Assembly: GCA_900542195.1 (NCBI GenBank) | Contig: UQNA01000009.1 | Location: forward strand, 1-60,401 | From: an uncultured Sutterella sp. | GTDB taxonomy: Bacteria > Pseudomonadota > Gammaproteobacteria > Burkholderiales > Burkholderiaceae_F | Reading direction: 5' to 3' | DNA: 60,401 bases | Shown here: one piece after another, positions 42,656 to 52,365 of the stretch | Position numbering within the stretch: position 1 is the first letter of the stretch | Layout of the letters: each line of letters starts with the position of its first letter | Position numbers and translations under genes: made by a program | Notes under the pieces: generated by a model | Database searches by the model: none | Told to the model about the DNA's origin: nothing | The model's input: only the letters and a program-made list of their open reading frames with translations

Positions 42656-44092
42656 TTATTTCTTTGAAGATTTGGAGGTTTTTGCTGGTTTTGCCGCCTT
42701 TTCCTTTGCTTTCTTTGCTGCAGGCTCTGCTTTAGCGGCTGTAACTTTTTTGCCTTTTTTCTTTAATCCTTCAGACTTAGTTGTAATGTGCGGAACTTCT
42801 TCCGGCTTAAGCGTAACTTTTGGCTTTGCATTAGCTTCAGCTTCAGAAGGCATATGTGCACCTTTCCAGCGGCGAGTAACGCTCTGACGCTTATGAGAAG
42901 CGGTTTCAAGCAGACCATCTTCAATAAACATCTTCTTGATGCCGCGCAACGCCTGTCTGATACGGTCAACGTTTTCAATCAGAGCAATACGGACGAAGCC
43001 CTCGCCGTATTCACCGAAACCGACTCCGGGAGAAACGGCAACCTTAGCCTTGTCCAACAGATGGTTTGCGAACTCAACACTGCCCATCGGCTTGTAATAA
43101 TCCGGTAATTCTGCCCAGATGTACATGGACGCCTTCGGATTTTCGACCATCCAACCGATTTCGTGAAGGCCTTTAACCATCACGTCTCTTCTGTGTTCGT
43201 ATTCTTTTCTTACTTCTTCAACACAATCCTGAGGACCGTTCAAAGCTTCGATAGCACCAACCTGAATAGGAGTAAATGTTCCGTAATCGTGATAGCTCTT
43301 AATTCTTGTCAGAGCGGCAACCAAATCTTTGTTACCGACCATGAAACCAATACGCCAGCCGGCCATGTTGTAGCTCTTACTCATGGTGAAGAATTCAACG
43401 GCAACATCACGGGCACCCGGAACCTGCATAATGGAAGGAGCCTTATAGTCGTCATAGACGATATCAGCATAAGCCAAATCATGAACGATGTAGATGCCGT
43501 ACTTCTTAGCTAAAGCAACCAATCGTTCGAAGAAGCTGATATCAACGCACTGAGCGGTAGGATTGCTTGGGAAACCTAAAATCATCAGCTTAGGTTTCGG
43601 AGTTGTTTCAATAACAGCTTTCTCAAATTCGGCAAAGAAGTCTGTTCCCGGGGCCATCTTCACGCTGCGGACGTCGGCACCGGCAATAATTGCGCCGTAG
43701 ATATGAATCGGATAGCTTGGGTTCGGAACCAAGATAGTATCGCCCCTGTCCAAGGTGGCGAGCATCAAGTGAGCAATACCTTCTTTAGAACCAATCGTAA
43801 CGATAGCTTCTTTATCCGGATCAAGATCCACATCAAATTTGCGCTTGTACCAGTCACAAATAGCTTTTCTCAGACGAGGAATACCTTTAGAAGCAGAATA
43901 GCCATGGGTTCCCGGACGCAGAGCGACTTCAACGAGCTTATCGACGATGTGCTTAGGAGTGTCTCCGTCAGGATTTCCCATGCTCAAATCGATAATATCT
44001 TCTCCTCTGTGTCTTGCCGCCATCTTCTTCTCGTTAGTGATATTGAAGACATAAGGAGGAAGACGTTTAATACGTGGAAAATCATTATTCAT
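42656..44092 (-). CDS. alaC: alanine transaminase-type aminotransferase with Lys/Ala-rich tail
   Basis: 478 residues. The aminotransferase core (about 1-405) of the AlaC/YfdZ group has LSMGNPDGDTP, NPSYPIHIYG, FPSNPTAQ and the PLP Lys in MSKSYNMAGWRIGF. In Betaproteobacteria this gene regularly precedes hom-thrC. The last 50 or so residues are a Lys/Ala/Pro-rich, histone-H1-like tail not part of the enzyme fold. Such tails are usually disordered and may bind nucleic acid. It is the first gene of the operon. Confidence 0.92.
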   Translation of the reverse strand: MNNDFPRIKRLPPYVFNITNEKKMAARHRGEDIIDLSMGNPDGDTPKHIVDKLVEVALRPGTHGYSASKGIPRLRKAICDWYKRKFDVDLDPDKEAIVTIGSKEGIAHLMLATLDRGDTILVPNPSYPIHIYGAIIAGADVRSVKMAPGTDFFAEFEKAVIETTPKPKLMILGFPSNPTAQCVDISFFERLVALAKKYGIYIVHDLAYADIVYDDYKAPSIMQVPGARDVAVEFFTMSKSYNMAGWRIGFMVGNKDLVAALTRIKSYHDYGTFTPIQVGAIEALNGPQDCVEEVRKEYEHRRDVMVKGLHEIGWMVENPKASMYIWAELPDYYKPMGSVEFANHLLDKAKVAVSPGVGFGEYGEGFVRIALIENVDRIRQALRGIKKMFIEDGLLETASHKRQSVTRRWKGAHMPSEAEANAKPKVTLKPEEVPHITTKSEGLKKKGKKVTAAKAEPAAKKAKEKAAKPAKTSKSSKK

Positions 44093-44212
44093 TTAAGGAT
44101 CCTTCGATTTTTTGATTACCTGGACCTGCGTCCAATCCATTGAGATCTTATGAATTTACCATTATGAGCGATTCAATAACGTGAATTGGATGGATTTTCA
44201 ACAAGCAGGCAA

Positions 44213-44256
44213 AAGAAAACGGATCCTTGAAAATTTTCAAGGATCCGTTTTCTTTT
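44213..44256 (-). terminator. perfectly palindromic terminator of the PhoH operon
   Basis: AAAACGGATCCTTGAAAA and its exact complement form an 18-base stem with almost no loop and T runs on both sides. It lies 15 bases beyond the phoH-like stop and could act in both directions. Confidence 0.85.
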
Positions 44257-44270
44257 GAATTGAAAGAAGT

Positions 44271-45941
44271 TTACAAAACGTCAGTTGCGTAATCTGCAAG
44301 TCTCGAACGTTCGCCTCTTTGCATAGTGATATGACCGGAATGTTCCCAGCCTTTGAAGCGGTCAACAACATAAGTCAAACCGGAAGAACCTTCGGTTAAA
44401 TAAGGCGTATCGATCTGAGCAATATTGCCTAAGCAGACGATCTTAGAGCCTGGGCCTGCACGTGTGATCAAGGTCTTCATCTGTTTCGGCGTCAAGTTCT
44501 GAGCTTCATCGATAATGACAAGCTTGTTCATGAAGGTACGCCCTCTCATGAAACTCATAGATTTAATGCGGATTCGAGACCGAATCAAATCATTGGAAGC
44601 TCTGCGGCCCCATTCGGAGTCATTTGCACTTCCTCTGTTGAGAACTTCAAGGTTATCGTCAATAGCGCCGAGCCAAGGCGTCATCTTCTCTTCTTCGGTA
44701 CCCGGAAGGAAACCGATGTCTTCGCCGACGGAAACCGTCGCGCGAGTGACAATAATCTCATTAAAGCGTCTCATTTCCATTGTCTGGGTTAGAGCCGCCG
44801 CTAAAGCCAAAAGGGTCTTACCGGTACCGGCCTGCCCTAACAAGGTCACGAAATCAATTTCCGGATCCATCAAAAGACTTAAAGCAAAACCTTGTTCACG
44901 GTTTCTAGCCGTAATTCCCCACACGGAATTTTTCTGAGAGGTGTAATCAGGAAGAACTCTAACTATCGCAGTGTTTCTGTCCACGCTCTTAACCTGACCG
45001 TAGAACGGTGTCCCTTCTCCCTCGTGCCAAATAAATTCATTGACAATGAAAGAAGAAACAAGAGGTCCGGTAATTTCGTACCAGGTATAACCGTCTTGCT
45101 GCCAAGATCTCAAATTCTTTCCATGAGCTTCCCAGAAGTTTGCAGGCAGCTGTTTTGTTCCGCTGTAAAGAATATCGCTGTCTTCAATCATCTTGTCGTT
45201 GAAGTAATCTTCAGCCTCAAGATTGAGAGCAGCGGCCTTCAGGCGCATATTGATATCCTTGGAAACAAGGATAACTTGCTCGGACGGACGGCTTTCCTTT
45301 AATCCTCTGACAACGGCCAAAATTTGGTTATCTGCCTTTCCTGCCGGAAGCATCGGAAGCTGAGTAGAAAAAGGCGTCGTTTGAACATAGAGTCTGCCGA
45401 GGCACTCTTTACTGCCGAGCACGGAAAGAGGAATGCCTTCCTCAATCGGACCTTCAAGATGCTGAAGAATTGCATCCAACGTTCTGCTGACCTGTCTGGC
45501 ATTGCGTGCCACATCAGTCATGCCGCTCTTATGGTTATCGAGCTCTTCCAATGTAATCATCGGCAGATAAACGTCATGCTCCTCGAAACGGAACATACTT
45601 GTCGGATCATGAAGAAGGACATTGGTATCCAAAACATAGAGCTTGCGACCTTCTGAGGCTCCGGCTTTGCTGCGTTTCAGTTTTGGCTTATGATTGTTTT
45701 CAGACAAAGATGGAACAGGAGCAGCCTTGACAGCTTTTTTAGCTGCACGGGCAACGACTTTCTTTTCTGTGCTCTGAGCAGCTTCAGTCATAACTTCCGC
45801 TGTTTGAGCAGTTACCGGCTCTACAGTGCTCTTGGCCTTAACCGTTCTTTTTCTTTTTGGTTTTTCCTGCTTAATTTCAAGCTGAGCCGGAATATCTTTA
45901 ACAATTGAACCCGGTTTTGTAGGTGCTGAAGGTAATGGCAT
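44271..45941 (-). CDS. PIN-domain/PhoH-family ATPase
   Basis: 556 residues from the ATG of MPLPSAP, chosen because AGGAAAG precedes it; the longer frame overlaps the next gene. Residues about 1-130 are a basic, Ala/Lys-rich disordered stretch. A PIN ribonuclease domain (about 130-270) begins YVLDTNVLLHDP. The C-terminal PhoH ATPase has Walker A LGQAGTGKTLLA and Walker B IIDEAQNLTPKQ. PIN-PhoH proteins act as RNA helicase/ribonucleases. It lies 26 bases after the DUF456 gene, in one operon with dnaB upstream. Confidence 0.93.
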   Translation of the reverse strand: MPLPSAPTKPGSIVKDIPAQLEIKQEKPKRKRTVKAKSTVEPVTAQTAEVMTEAAQSTEKKVVARAAKKAVKAAPVPSLSENNHKPKLKRSKAGASEGRKLYVLDTNVLLHDPTSMFRFEEHDVYLPMITLEELDNHKSGMTDVARNARQVSRTLDAILQHLEGPIEEGIPLSVLGSKECLGRLYVQTTPFSTQLPMLPAGKADNQILAVVRGLKESRPSEQVILVSKDINMRLKAAALNLEAEDYFNDKMIEDSDILYSGTKQLPANFWEAHGKNLRSWQQDGYTWYEITGPLVSSFIVNEFIWHEGEGTPFYGQVKSVDRNTAIVRVLPDYTSQKNSVWGITARNREQGFALSLLMDPEIDFVTLLGQAGTGKTLLALAAALTQTMEMRRFNEIIVTRATVSVGEDIGFLPGTEEEKMTPWLGAIDDNLEVLNRGSANDSEWGRRASNDLIRSRIRIKSMSFMRGRTFMNKLVIIDEAQNLTPKQMKTLITRAGPGSKIVCLGNIAQIDTPYLTEGSSGLTYVVDRFKGWEHSGHITMQRGERSRLADYATDVL

Positions 45942-45967
45942 ATTCTTTCCTGCTTTTAATATTTCTT

Positions 45968-46453
45968 TTAGATAAACCAGGCAGCAATCAAAATCCCGAC
46001 CATAGTGAAAGCCAAACCAAGCTTGACTACAGTGCCGATTATCATGCCGATCCAAGTGGCAACTCCAACCTTGCCGCTTTTGATCATATCCTGATGGTCA
46101 ATGAATTCGCCGATTGCCGCCCCAATTAAAGGCATAAAAAGCAATCCCCAAAGACCAGTAAAAATTCCAACGAAGGTTCCGATCATGGAACCGATAATTC
46201 CAAGTTTCGTTGCCCCTGCTTTCTTTGCCCCGAGCGACTGTCCGACCCAATCAATAATCAGGCCGATAACAGTCAGTACGCCGATAATGACAATCGGAGT
46301 AACTCCAATTTTTTGATAATCATCAATGTATCCGGCCAGCCAAGCTCCGAAGAAAATCATCGGCAAACCCGGAAGAGCCGGAATAATAGTACCGGCCAAT
46401 CCGACAATAATCAGCAGCACCGCCACTATCCATAAAATAATACTAAGCCACAT
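45968..46453 (-). CDS. DUF456 integral membrane protein
   Basis: 161 residues, almost entirely hydrophobic with Gly-rich helices (GLAGTIIPALPGLPMIFFGAW; IGSMIGTFVGIFTGLWG). Typical of the DUF456 family, whose function is unknown. It is placed between dnaB (7 bases upstream) and the PIN-PhoH gene, and is evidently co-transcribed. Confidence 0.9.
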   Translation of the reverse strand: MWLSIILWIVAVLLIIVGLAGTIIPALPGLPMIFFGAWLAGYIDDYQKIGVTPIVIIGVLTVIGLIIDWVGQSLGAKKAGATKLGIIGSMIGTFVGIFTGLWGLLFMPLIGAAIGEFIDHQDMIKSGKVGVATWIGMIIGTVVKLGLAFTMVGILIAAWFI

Positions 46454-46460
46454 ATTCCTT

Positions 46461-47867
46461 TTAATCCTGCGGTTGGTACTCTTCTTGGTACCCGTATGCT
46501 TTACTCTTGAATCGAGTAAATTCTCCTTCGAAGATCATACCTATTGTGCCGGTAGGACCGCTTCTTTGTTTGCCGATAATGAGTTCAGCATCTCTTTCAT
46601 TTCCCTCGACTTTGTTATAAACACAGTCTCTGTATAAGAAAAGAATCAAGTCAGCATCCTGTTCGATAGCACCGGATTCTCTCAAGTCACTCATCATCGG
46701 TCGTTTATCGCCGCGTTTTTCCAAATCACGGTTCAGCTGAGACAAAGCCATAACAGGGACCCCCAGTTCTCTGGCTAGGGCCTTGAGACCTCGGGAAATC
46801 GCACTGACTTCAACCGCACGGTTTTCTGACATGACTCCCCCGCTGGTTGCACTGGCCAACTGCAAATAGTCAATAACGATAAGACCTAATTTGCCGTAAC
46901 GGCTCTTAAGTTTTCTTGCTCGAGAACGGATGTTCATCACTGATAAGTCGTTGCCTTGATCAATAAGCAGGTTGAGATCCTTCATGGTTTGGACGCCATT
47001 GTAGAAACGGCCCCACTGGTCTGCATCCAAACGTCCGGTTTTAAGATTGTCCTGAGGAATTTCGGCAAGGCAGCTGATCATACGGTTAGCGAGCTGATCC
47101 GCACCCATTTCCAATGAGAAAATTCCCACCGGCAAGCCGTCCAATGCCACTTGAAGAGCAACGTTCAAAGCAAAAGCTGTTTTACCCATGGCAGGACGAC
47201 CCGCAACAATAATGAGTTCACCATCATGCATACCGTCAGTCATCTTATCCAGATCGGCAAAACCTGTTCGAATACCTCTGAACTGGCCTTCCGGAACCGG
47301 ATTTTCCATCAGCTCCTTGAGCTGTTCTTCCAAGGTTTTAAGAGCCGCACCTAAAGAAATAAAATCACCTGAACTTCTCTCCAGATCTTCCGAGATAGCC
47401 AATACTTTTGCTTCAGCCTGATCCAGCAGGTCCTCTGCCTGCAATCCTTCAGGAGTAAAGGCTTGAGCAGAAATTTCTGACCCGACTGAAATTAATTTTC
47501 TTCGAATAGAACGATCTCGAAGAATTTCTGCGTAGCGAATTAGGTTAGCAGAACCCGGGGAATAGTCGGCCAGACGATTGAGGTATTCAATTCCGCCGGT
47601 CTCTTTCTCCTGATTCATCTCTTTCAGACTGTCGGCAACGGTAATGACATCTGCAGGATGATCATTTTCGACAAGTTTAAGGATGTGTTCGAAAATGAGC
47701 CTATTGCCATAGTCATAGAAGTCATTGGCATTGATTTTGTCAGAAATGATATCCAAGGCACTGTTGTCGACCAACAATGCACCAAGGATACTGTCTTCAG
47801 CCTCTTTTGAGAAAGGAGGAAGTCTCAGTTCTTTTAGTTCATTTGCAGGTGCAGACGAATTTTCCAT
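46461..47867 (-). CDS. dnaB: replicative DNA helicase DnaB
   Basis: 468 residues. N-terminal domain starting PPFSKEAEDSILGALL, then RecA-like helicase domain with Walker A GRPAMGKTAFALN, IVIDYLQLA and SQLNRDLEKRGDKRP. It is the ring helicase that unwinds DNA at the fork. In most Betaproteobacteria dnaB directly follows rplI; here rplI is 7.5 kb away with six genes in between. Confidence 0.97.
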   Translation of the reverse strand: MENSSAPANELKELRLPPFSKEAEDSILGALLVDNSALDIISDKINANDFYDYGNRLIFEHILKLVENDHPADVITVADSLKEMNQEKETGGIEYLNRLADYSPGSANLIRYAEILRDRSIRRKLISVGSEISAQAFTPEGLQAEDLLDQAEAKVLAISEDLERSSGDFISLGAALKTLEEQLKELMENPVPEGQFRGIRTGFADLDKMTDGMHDGELIIVAGRPAMGKTAFALNVALQVALDGLPVGIFSLEMGADQLANRMISCLAEIPQDNLKTGRLDADQWGRFYNGVQTMKDLNLLIDQGNDLSVMNIRSRARKLKSRYGKLGLIVIDYLQLASATSGGVMSENRAVEVSAISRGLKALARELGVPVMALSQLNRDLEKRGDKRPMMSDLRESGAIEQDADLILFLYRDCVYNKVEGNERDAELIIGKQRSGPTGTIGMIFEGEFTRFKSKAYGYQEEYQPQD

Positions 47868-48344
47868 TTAAATACCTTATAACTACTTCTTTTTATAAAA
47901 AATAAATAACCTGTCTCAACCTTCCGGAAGAGACCTGATTTCACTTCATAGCTTACTGACGGATCTTACAATTTCAGCCACCAAAGAATGACAAATGGGC
48001 TGTCATCGTTAAGCGATTCTCTTTGAATTTTGTCGAATGATTTGGAAGTGGAACAGGATCATACATCTACAAAAAAACAAAGTCTTTCAGAGCGTTATTT
48101 TCGGGTTGCCGCAACAGCTTATTTCTTCCTCTAGTTTTCATAAGAAAACAGCTGAAAGACTTTTATTCAAGAGTTTTTAACGTGGACTACAGCAGACTAA
48201 AATCCGCTGTAGTCCAATCTTACACTCTAGGAAAGTATCAGTTTTCTTCAGTTCAGGAGAATCAAAGGCTAATAAGATAAACGGTTGAGATTACAATGAA
48301 TAATAATCTCCGCTTTAGATAAAAATTCACTTCCTTTAAAGATA
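47868..48344. other. intergenic region with two inverted-repeat structures
   Basis: About 475 bases without a gene. AAAGTCTTTCAG (48079-48090) is exactly complementary to CTGAAAGACTTT (48152-48163). TGGACTACAGC (48183-48193) is exactly complementary to GCTGTAGTCCA (48206-48216), forming an 11-base hairpin. They may shape a small RNA or be operator sites for the AraC regulator that follows. The dnaB promoter must also lie here. Confidence 0.45.
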
Positions 48345-49343
48345 ATGAAATCTAGTCCGAGCTCAAAATCCAATTGTCGAGAAGAAACCTCTGACCGGCT
48401 CCATAAAACAGAAAATCCTTTCTTAGAATTTCTGGAGAGCATAAGACATAATCTGATCTCTTTTAATCTTCTTGAATGCCGTCAGAACACAAACCACCAT
48501 TTTAAATATAAGGTTCTGCAGGAAAAAATTAGCCTGGGAGTTATCAACCGCATTTCTTGTGATGCATGCAACTTAAGCTTCCAAGCCAAATCTTTTGAGA
48601 TTCAGAACCATTGCCTGTTCTTCATTTATATTTTCCGAGGAGACTGCGAGATTGCGGAAGGTAACCAGTCCCCTGAAGATATCCGAGAAGGAGAATTTGT
48701 CTTTTACGAGGCACTTCAAAAAATTACTATCAAAAGTGATAAACGAGTCGACTTTATCCTGGCTCTTCTATCCGAACCCTATGTATTGACTCACACGAAA
48801 CATGATCCGGAGCTCTACTGCGGAAGAATTTTCAAATCCAAAAGTGCAGCAAACAAATTATTTTCTTCTGTCTTGGCGACCACCTTCAAATCTCTTCCTT
48901 TCCTCCCGCTAGATACGCATGAATTAGTGCTTGACGGTCTTTTTTCTTACCTTCGTCCCAGTTTCAAAGAACTGGAAGTCAATACTGCCTTGACGACTCA
49001 AACGCATCTAGACTTTCTATGGTATAAGGGAAACGAAGTGATAAGAAGAAGATTCAAAGATCCATCTCTTCAACTCAGCGATATCGCCGCCGAACTATCC
49101 GTGTCAAAACGATATCTCTCGCAAGCCTTCCGCCAACGAGGAACTACTGTCCACAAACAATTAATGGGTTTCCGCCTAAAACGTGCAAGCGTAATGTTGA
49201 GTGAAGAACATTGCCGGCATTTTTCAGTGGAGGAAATAGCAAAAAGAAATGGTTTTAAGCAGGTTTCTCACTTCTCTCGTTTATTTAAAGAAGAGTTCGG
49301 AATAACTCCTTCAGAAAAAAGAAACAAATCCATTTTTTACTAA
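48345..49343 (+). CDS. AraC-family transcriptional regulator
   Basis: 332 residues. The N-terminal part is a probable sensory domain (about 50-200), not recognised further. The C-terminal two-helix-turn-helix AraC domain (about 235-330) has LQLSDIAAELSVSKRYLSQAF and FSVEEIAKRNGFKQVSHFSRLFKEEFGITPSE (listed as motifs with their first and last residues). The ribosome site is weak. It lies 129 bases upstream of the molybdoenzyme operon on the same strand and is its likely activator. Confidence 0.88.
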   Translation: MKSSPSSKSNCREETSDRLHKTENPFLEFLESIRHNLISFNLLECRQNTNHHFKYKVLQEKISLGVINRISCDACNLSFQAKSFEIQNHCLFFIYIFRGDCEIAEGNQSPEDIREGEFVFYEALQKITIKSDKRVDFILALLSEPYVLTHTKHDPELYCGRIFKSKSAANKLFSSVLATTFKSLPFLPLDTHELVLDGLFSYLRPSFKELEVNTALTTQTHLDFLWYKGNEVIRRRFKDPSLQLSDIAAELSVSKRYLSQAFRQRGTTVHKQLMGFRLKRASVMLSEEHCRHFSVEEIAKRNGFKQVSHFSRLFKEEFGITPSEKRNKSIFY

Positions 49344-49472
49344 ATTTTATTCTTGTATAGATAAAAGCTTTTTCTCTTTAAGATAAATAAATACAGATAT
49401 TCCTTATTAACCATTACATCGTTTTCTCCTACACTAATTCTGCAGACTTTCTGCTTAAACTAAGGAAAGACG

Positions 49473-51773
49473 ATGAAAAAACTACCCCAAATTAATCGTC
49501 GCGACTTTCTCACCCTCTTCGGGCTCACCTCTGCAGCAGCGGGTTGCCCGGCGATGGCCAGCGCGATGCAAGCCTCCGATCCAGATAAGCAATATAAAAC
49601 TTTCCAGGCAACCTGCTCAATGGAATGCCTCCACTGCAATTTACGTGCTTATGTAAAAGACGGTGTAATTGAAAAAATTGGAAATGCAAATGCCTTTGAC
49701 GGTAAACCTTGTGCCAGAGGTCTTTCTCGAATCAAATGGGTTTACGCCAAAGACAGAATTCTTTATCCGATGAAGCGCGTCGGAGAGAGAGGAGAAGCTA
49801 AGTTTGAAAGAATCTCCTGGAATGAAGCCCTAGACACCATCGCAGCAAAAATCAAAGAGGCTATCCAAAAAGGAGGTTCGGAGTCTTTGCTCTTTACATC
49901 CGCCTCCGGAAATATGGACAGTCTATTCAACCCTTCTCAGGTTGCCTTCGGTAACTATTTGGGAGGCACTACAAGAACAGCAGGCTCTTTATGTTGCTCA
50001 GCCGTTACCGCAACCATGATGCCTATGGTAGGTAAACGTTATGTAGATACGCGTGACACGATTGATCAAGCAAAATACATCATTTGCTGGGGAAACAATC
50101 CGCTTGTGACGATGCAGGCTTATTGGCACTATTATTTAAAGGCAAAAGAAAATGGCGCCAAAATAGTTGTAATTGATCCTCGTAAAAATGAAACTGCCTA
50201 CAGAGCAGACAAGTGGGTTCCAATTATCCCCGGTACCGACAGTGCACTTGCCCTTGGCATGATCCGCTGGATTGCGGAAAATAATCTGCTTGATACTAAA
50301 TTCTTACAAGAACATACAGGCGCAGGCTATTTAGTTGGAAAAGATGGAAAACTTCTTAGAGAAGATCCTCAAGATCCTAACTCTTACTTAGTGCTTGATA
50401 CCAAAACAAACAAGTTGGCGCGCCACGATGCCCCAGGCGTAGTCCCGCAACTTCAAGTAAAAGACAACCCAGAGTACAAAACTGTTTTGACTATGGTTCT
50501 TGAACAAGCGGAACCTTGAACTCCGGAAGCTGTAGAAAAAACAACCAGCGTCCCGGCTGCAACTGTCAAAGAATTAGCCCATGATTATGCAACAAGCAAA
50601 GCTTCCATGATCGTTAACAACATGGGTTCTTTCCAAAGAACTGAGTTTGGCTCTCAGGCAGTCGGCGGTCAGTACTATCTTGCGTTCCTCACCGGAAATA
50701 TCGGCAAAGCCGGAACAGGCATATGCGATGCAGGCGGTGCACAGCAAATGGCTAAGTTTGGAGCTCCTATTCCGGCTCCATTAGAAAAACCCAAGAAAGT
50801 TGCTCCTATTCCAACCGCAAAACTTGGCGAATATGTCCTAGCCGGCAAACCCAATAAGATCAACTTCTGGTATACCCAGACTTGCGGCATTGTTGGTCAG
50901 TGGCCTAATGCCAATAAAGTGATTGAAGCCGTAAAGAGCGTTCCCTTCTTTGTCGTTGCGGAAAGTATCATGACTCCTACAGCGACTTATGCGGATATTC
51001 TTCTTCCGGCCACCACTGTCTTCGAATACGACTCTGTAATGGCAGGCACGAGAAACCATTACGTCCAATTAATTGAAAAAGCAGTAGAACCTCAAGGCGA
51101 GGCCAAGCCTGACTATGTCATTTTCGGAGAACTAGCCAAGAGACTTGGCTTTGGTGGCCGCTACATAGTGCCGGTCGAGCAGATGATCAAAAATGTTCTT
51201 AAACCTTCCGGCATTACCTACGAAGAAATTAAGAAGGGTCCCGTCTGCCCGGTTAAGGGTCCTTGGATTCCTTTCAAAGACGGAAAATTCTATACCCCGA
51301 CAGGCAAAGCTCATTTCTTCTGCGAACCATGGGCAGCCAAAGGCTTCTTACCGGTCGTCACCTATCGTCAGGTCAAAGAAAGTCCTGTCGGCAATCCTGA
51401 ACTAGCGAAGAAATATCCTCTTATGGCCGTCCAGAGAAAGGTTATTCGAAACATTCACACAAGCTTCCAGAATAATGAATGGCTCGATGAACTCTTTGCA
51501 AAAGAACCGACAGTTCAGATGCATACCAAAGATGCACAAGCACGAGGAATTAAGCAAGGTGACAAAGTTGTTGTTTATAACGACAGAGGCCAGCATCCGA
51601 CAGTTGCTATTGTGAATGATGACATCCTACCTGGCGTTTTATGTCTCGAAAACGGATGGTGGATGGGACAAAACGGATTTAATTCTTCTTCTGTTCTCAC
51701 CAACGATACTGTTGAAATTCTTGGAACTGGAACCAGTATTTGTTCAACTCTTGTCGATGTTAAAAAGGCGTAA
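49473..51773 (+). pseudogene. Tat-exported molybdopterin oxidoreductase catalytic subunit, interrupted by in-frame TGA
   Basis: One reading frame of 766 codons with a TGA at 50517-50519 (codon 349). Without the TGA it would be a complete DMSO-reductase-family catalytic subunit: Tat signal NRRDFLTLFG; [4Fe-4S] Cys in CSMECLHC and GKPCARG (note the Arg where many members have Lys); molybdopterin domains with CWGNNP and VIDPRKNE; a C-terminal MGD-binding domain ending near GWWMGQNGFN. The stop falls in ...EQAEP-TGA-TPEAVEKTTSVPA, where homologues usually have an aromatic residue, so TGG to TGA is the simplest explanation. Downstream codons show no decay. Possibilities are a recent nonsense mutation, sequencing error, or read-through. 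It is followed 2 bases later by the ferredoxin subunit. A DmsC-type membrane anchor is missing. Confidence 0.82.
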
Positions 51774-51775
51774 TC

Positions 51776-52318
51776 ATGAAAAAATTAGGTTTTGTATTTG
51801 ATGCACGCCGCTGCAACGGCTGCAGAGCATGTGTAATCGCATGTAAAGAACAACAGAAAACACCGGATGGAGTCTGGCTTAGACAAGTCAAAGAAACTCC
51901 AAACCAAATGATGTGGTTAAGTGTTGCATGCAATCATTGCGAAAAACCAGCATGCGTATCAGCCTGTCCTGTTAAAGCTTACACACAAGAGCCTGACGGA
52001 CTGGTTGTTCAAGATCATGCTAAATGCATTGGCTGCCAAGCCTGTATTGCTGCTTGTCCCTTTAAAGCACCGGTCTTTGATCCGGCAAGCAAAAAAGTCT
52101 TTAAGTGTGACGGCTGCATCAAGCTTCTGGCCGCCGGCAAACAGCCTGCTTGCGTACAAGCTTGTACGCAAGGTGCTCTTCAGTTCGGTCCTATCACCGA
52201 ACTCAAGAAGAAGTATCCTGAAGCGGTTGTTGCAGGATTTGAGTGGGCCAACAAGTATTTTGGATATCCGGCCAATTCACAGACCGAACCTCATCTTGTC
52301 ATAGTTCCTCTGAACTAA
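51776..52318 (+). CDS. DmsB-like four-cluster [4Fe-4S] electron-transfer subunit
   Basis: 180 residues with four Cys clusters: CNGCRACVIACK, CNHCEKPACVSACP, CIGCQACIAACP and CDGCIK...CVQACT. This is the electron-transfer partner of DMSO-reductase-type molybdoenzymes, carrying electrons between a quinol dehydrogenase and the catalytic subunit. It has no signal peptide, as usual for subunits co-exported by the Tat signal of the catalytic partner. It begins two bases after the stop of the catalytic subunit. No membrane anchor gene follows; a terminator does. Confidence 0.93.
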   Translation: MKKLGFVFDARRCNGCRACVIACKEQQKTPDGVWLRQVKETPNQMMWLSVACNHCEKPACVSACPVKAYTQEPDGLVVQDHAKCIGCQACIAACPFKAPVFDPASKKVFKCDGCIKLLAAGKQPACVQACTQGALQFGPITELKKKYPEAVVAGFEWANKYFGYPANSQTEPHLVIVPLN

Positions 52319-52335
52319 TGTCTTCCTAACTACAG

Positions 52336-52365
52336 GGTAAGCCTTCTTAGAAGGCTTACTCTTTT
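52336..52365 (+). terminator. rho-independent terminator of the molybdoenzyme operon
   Basis: GTAAGCCTT and AAGGCTTAC form a 9-base stem with a 5-base loop, followed by TCTTTT. It overlaps the 3' end of the convergent trkA/ktrA-like gene. Confidence 0.8.

Noticed and set aside
50517..50519. Selenocysteine at the TGA
   Set aside because: The position is not the molybdenum-ligand site used by selenoprotein formate dehydrogenases and the downstream hairpin lacks the typical bSECIS loop; retained only as a remote possibility.
49473..50519. Alternative genetic code with TGA as Trp
   Set aside because: TGA ends other intact genes here (sensor kinase, WYL regulator, KtrA-like protein) and TGG is used for Trp throughout.
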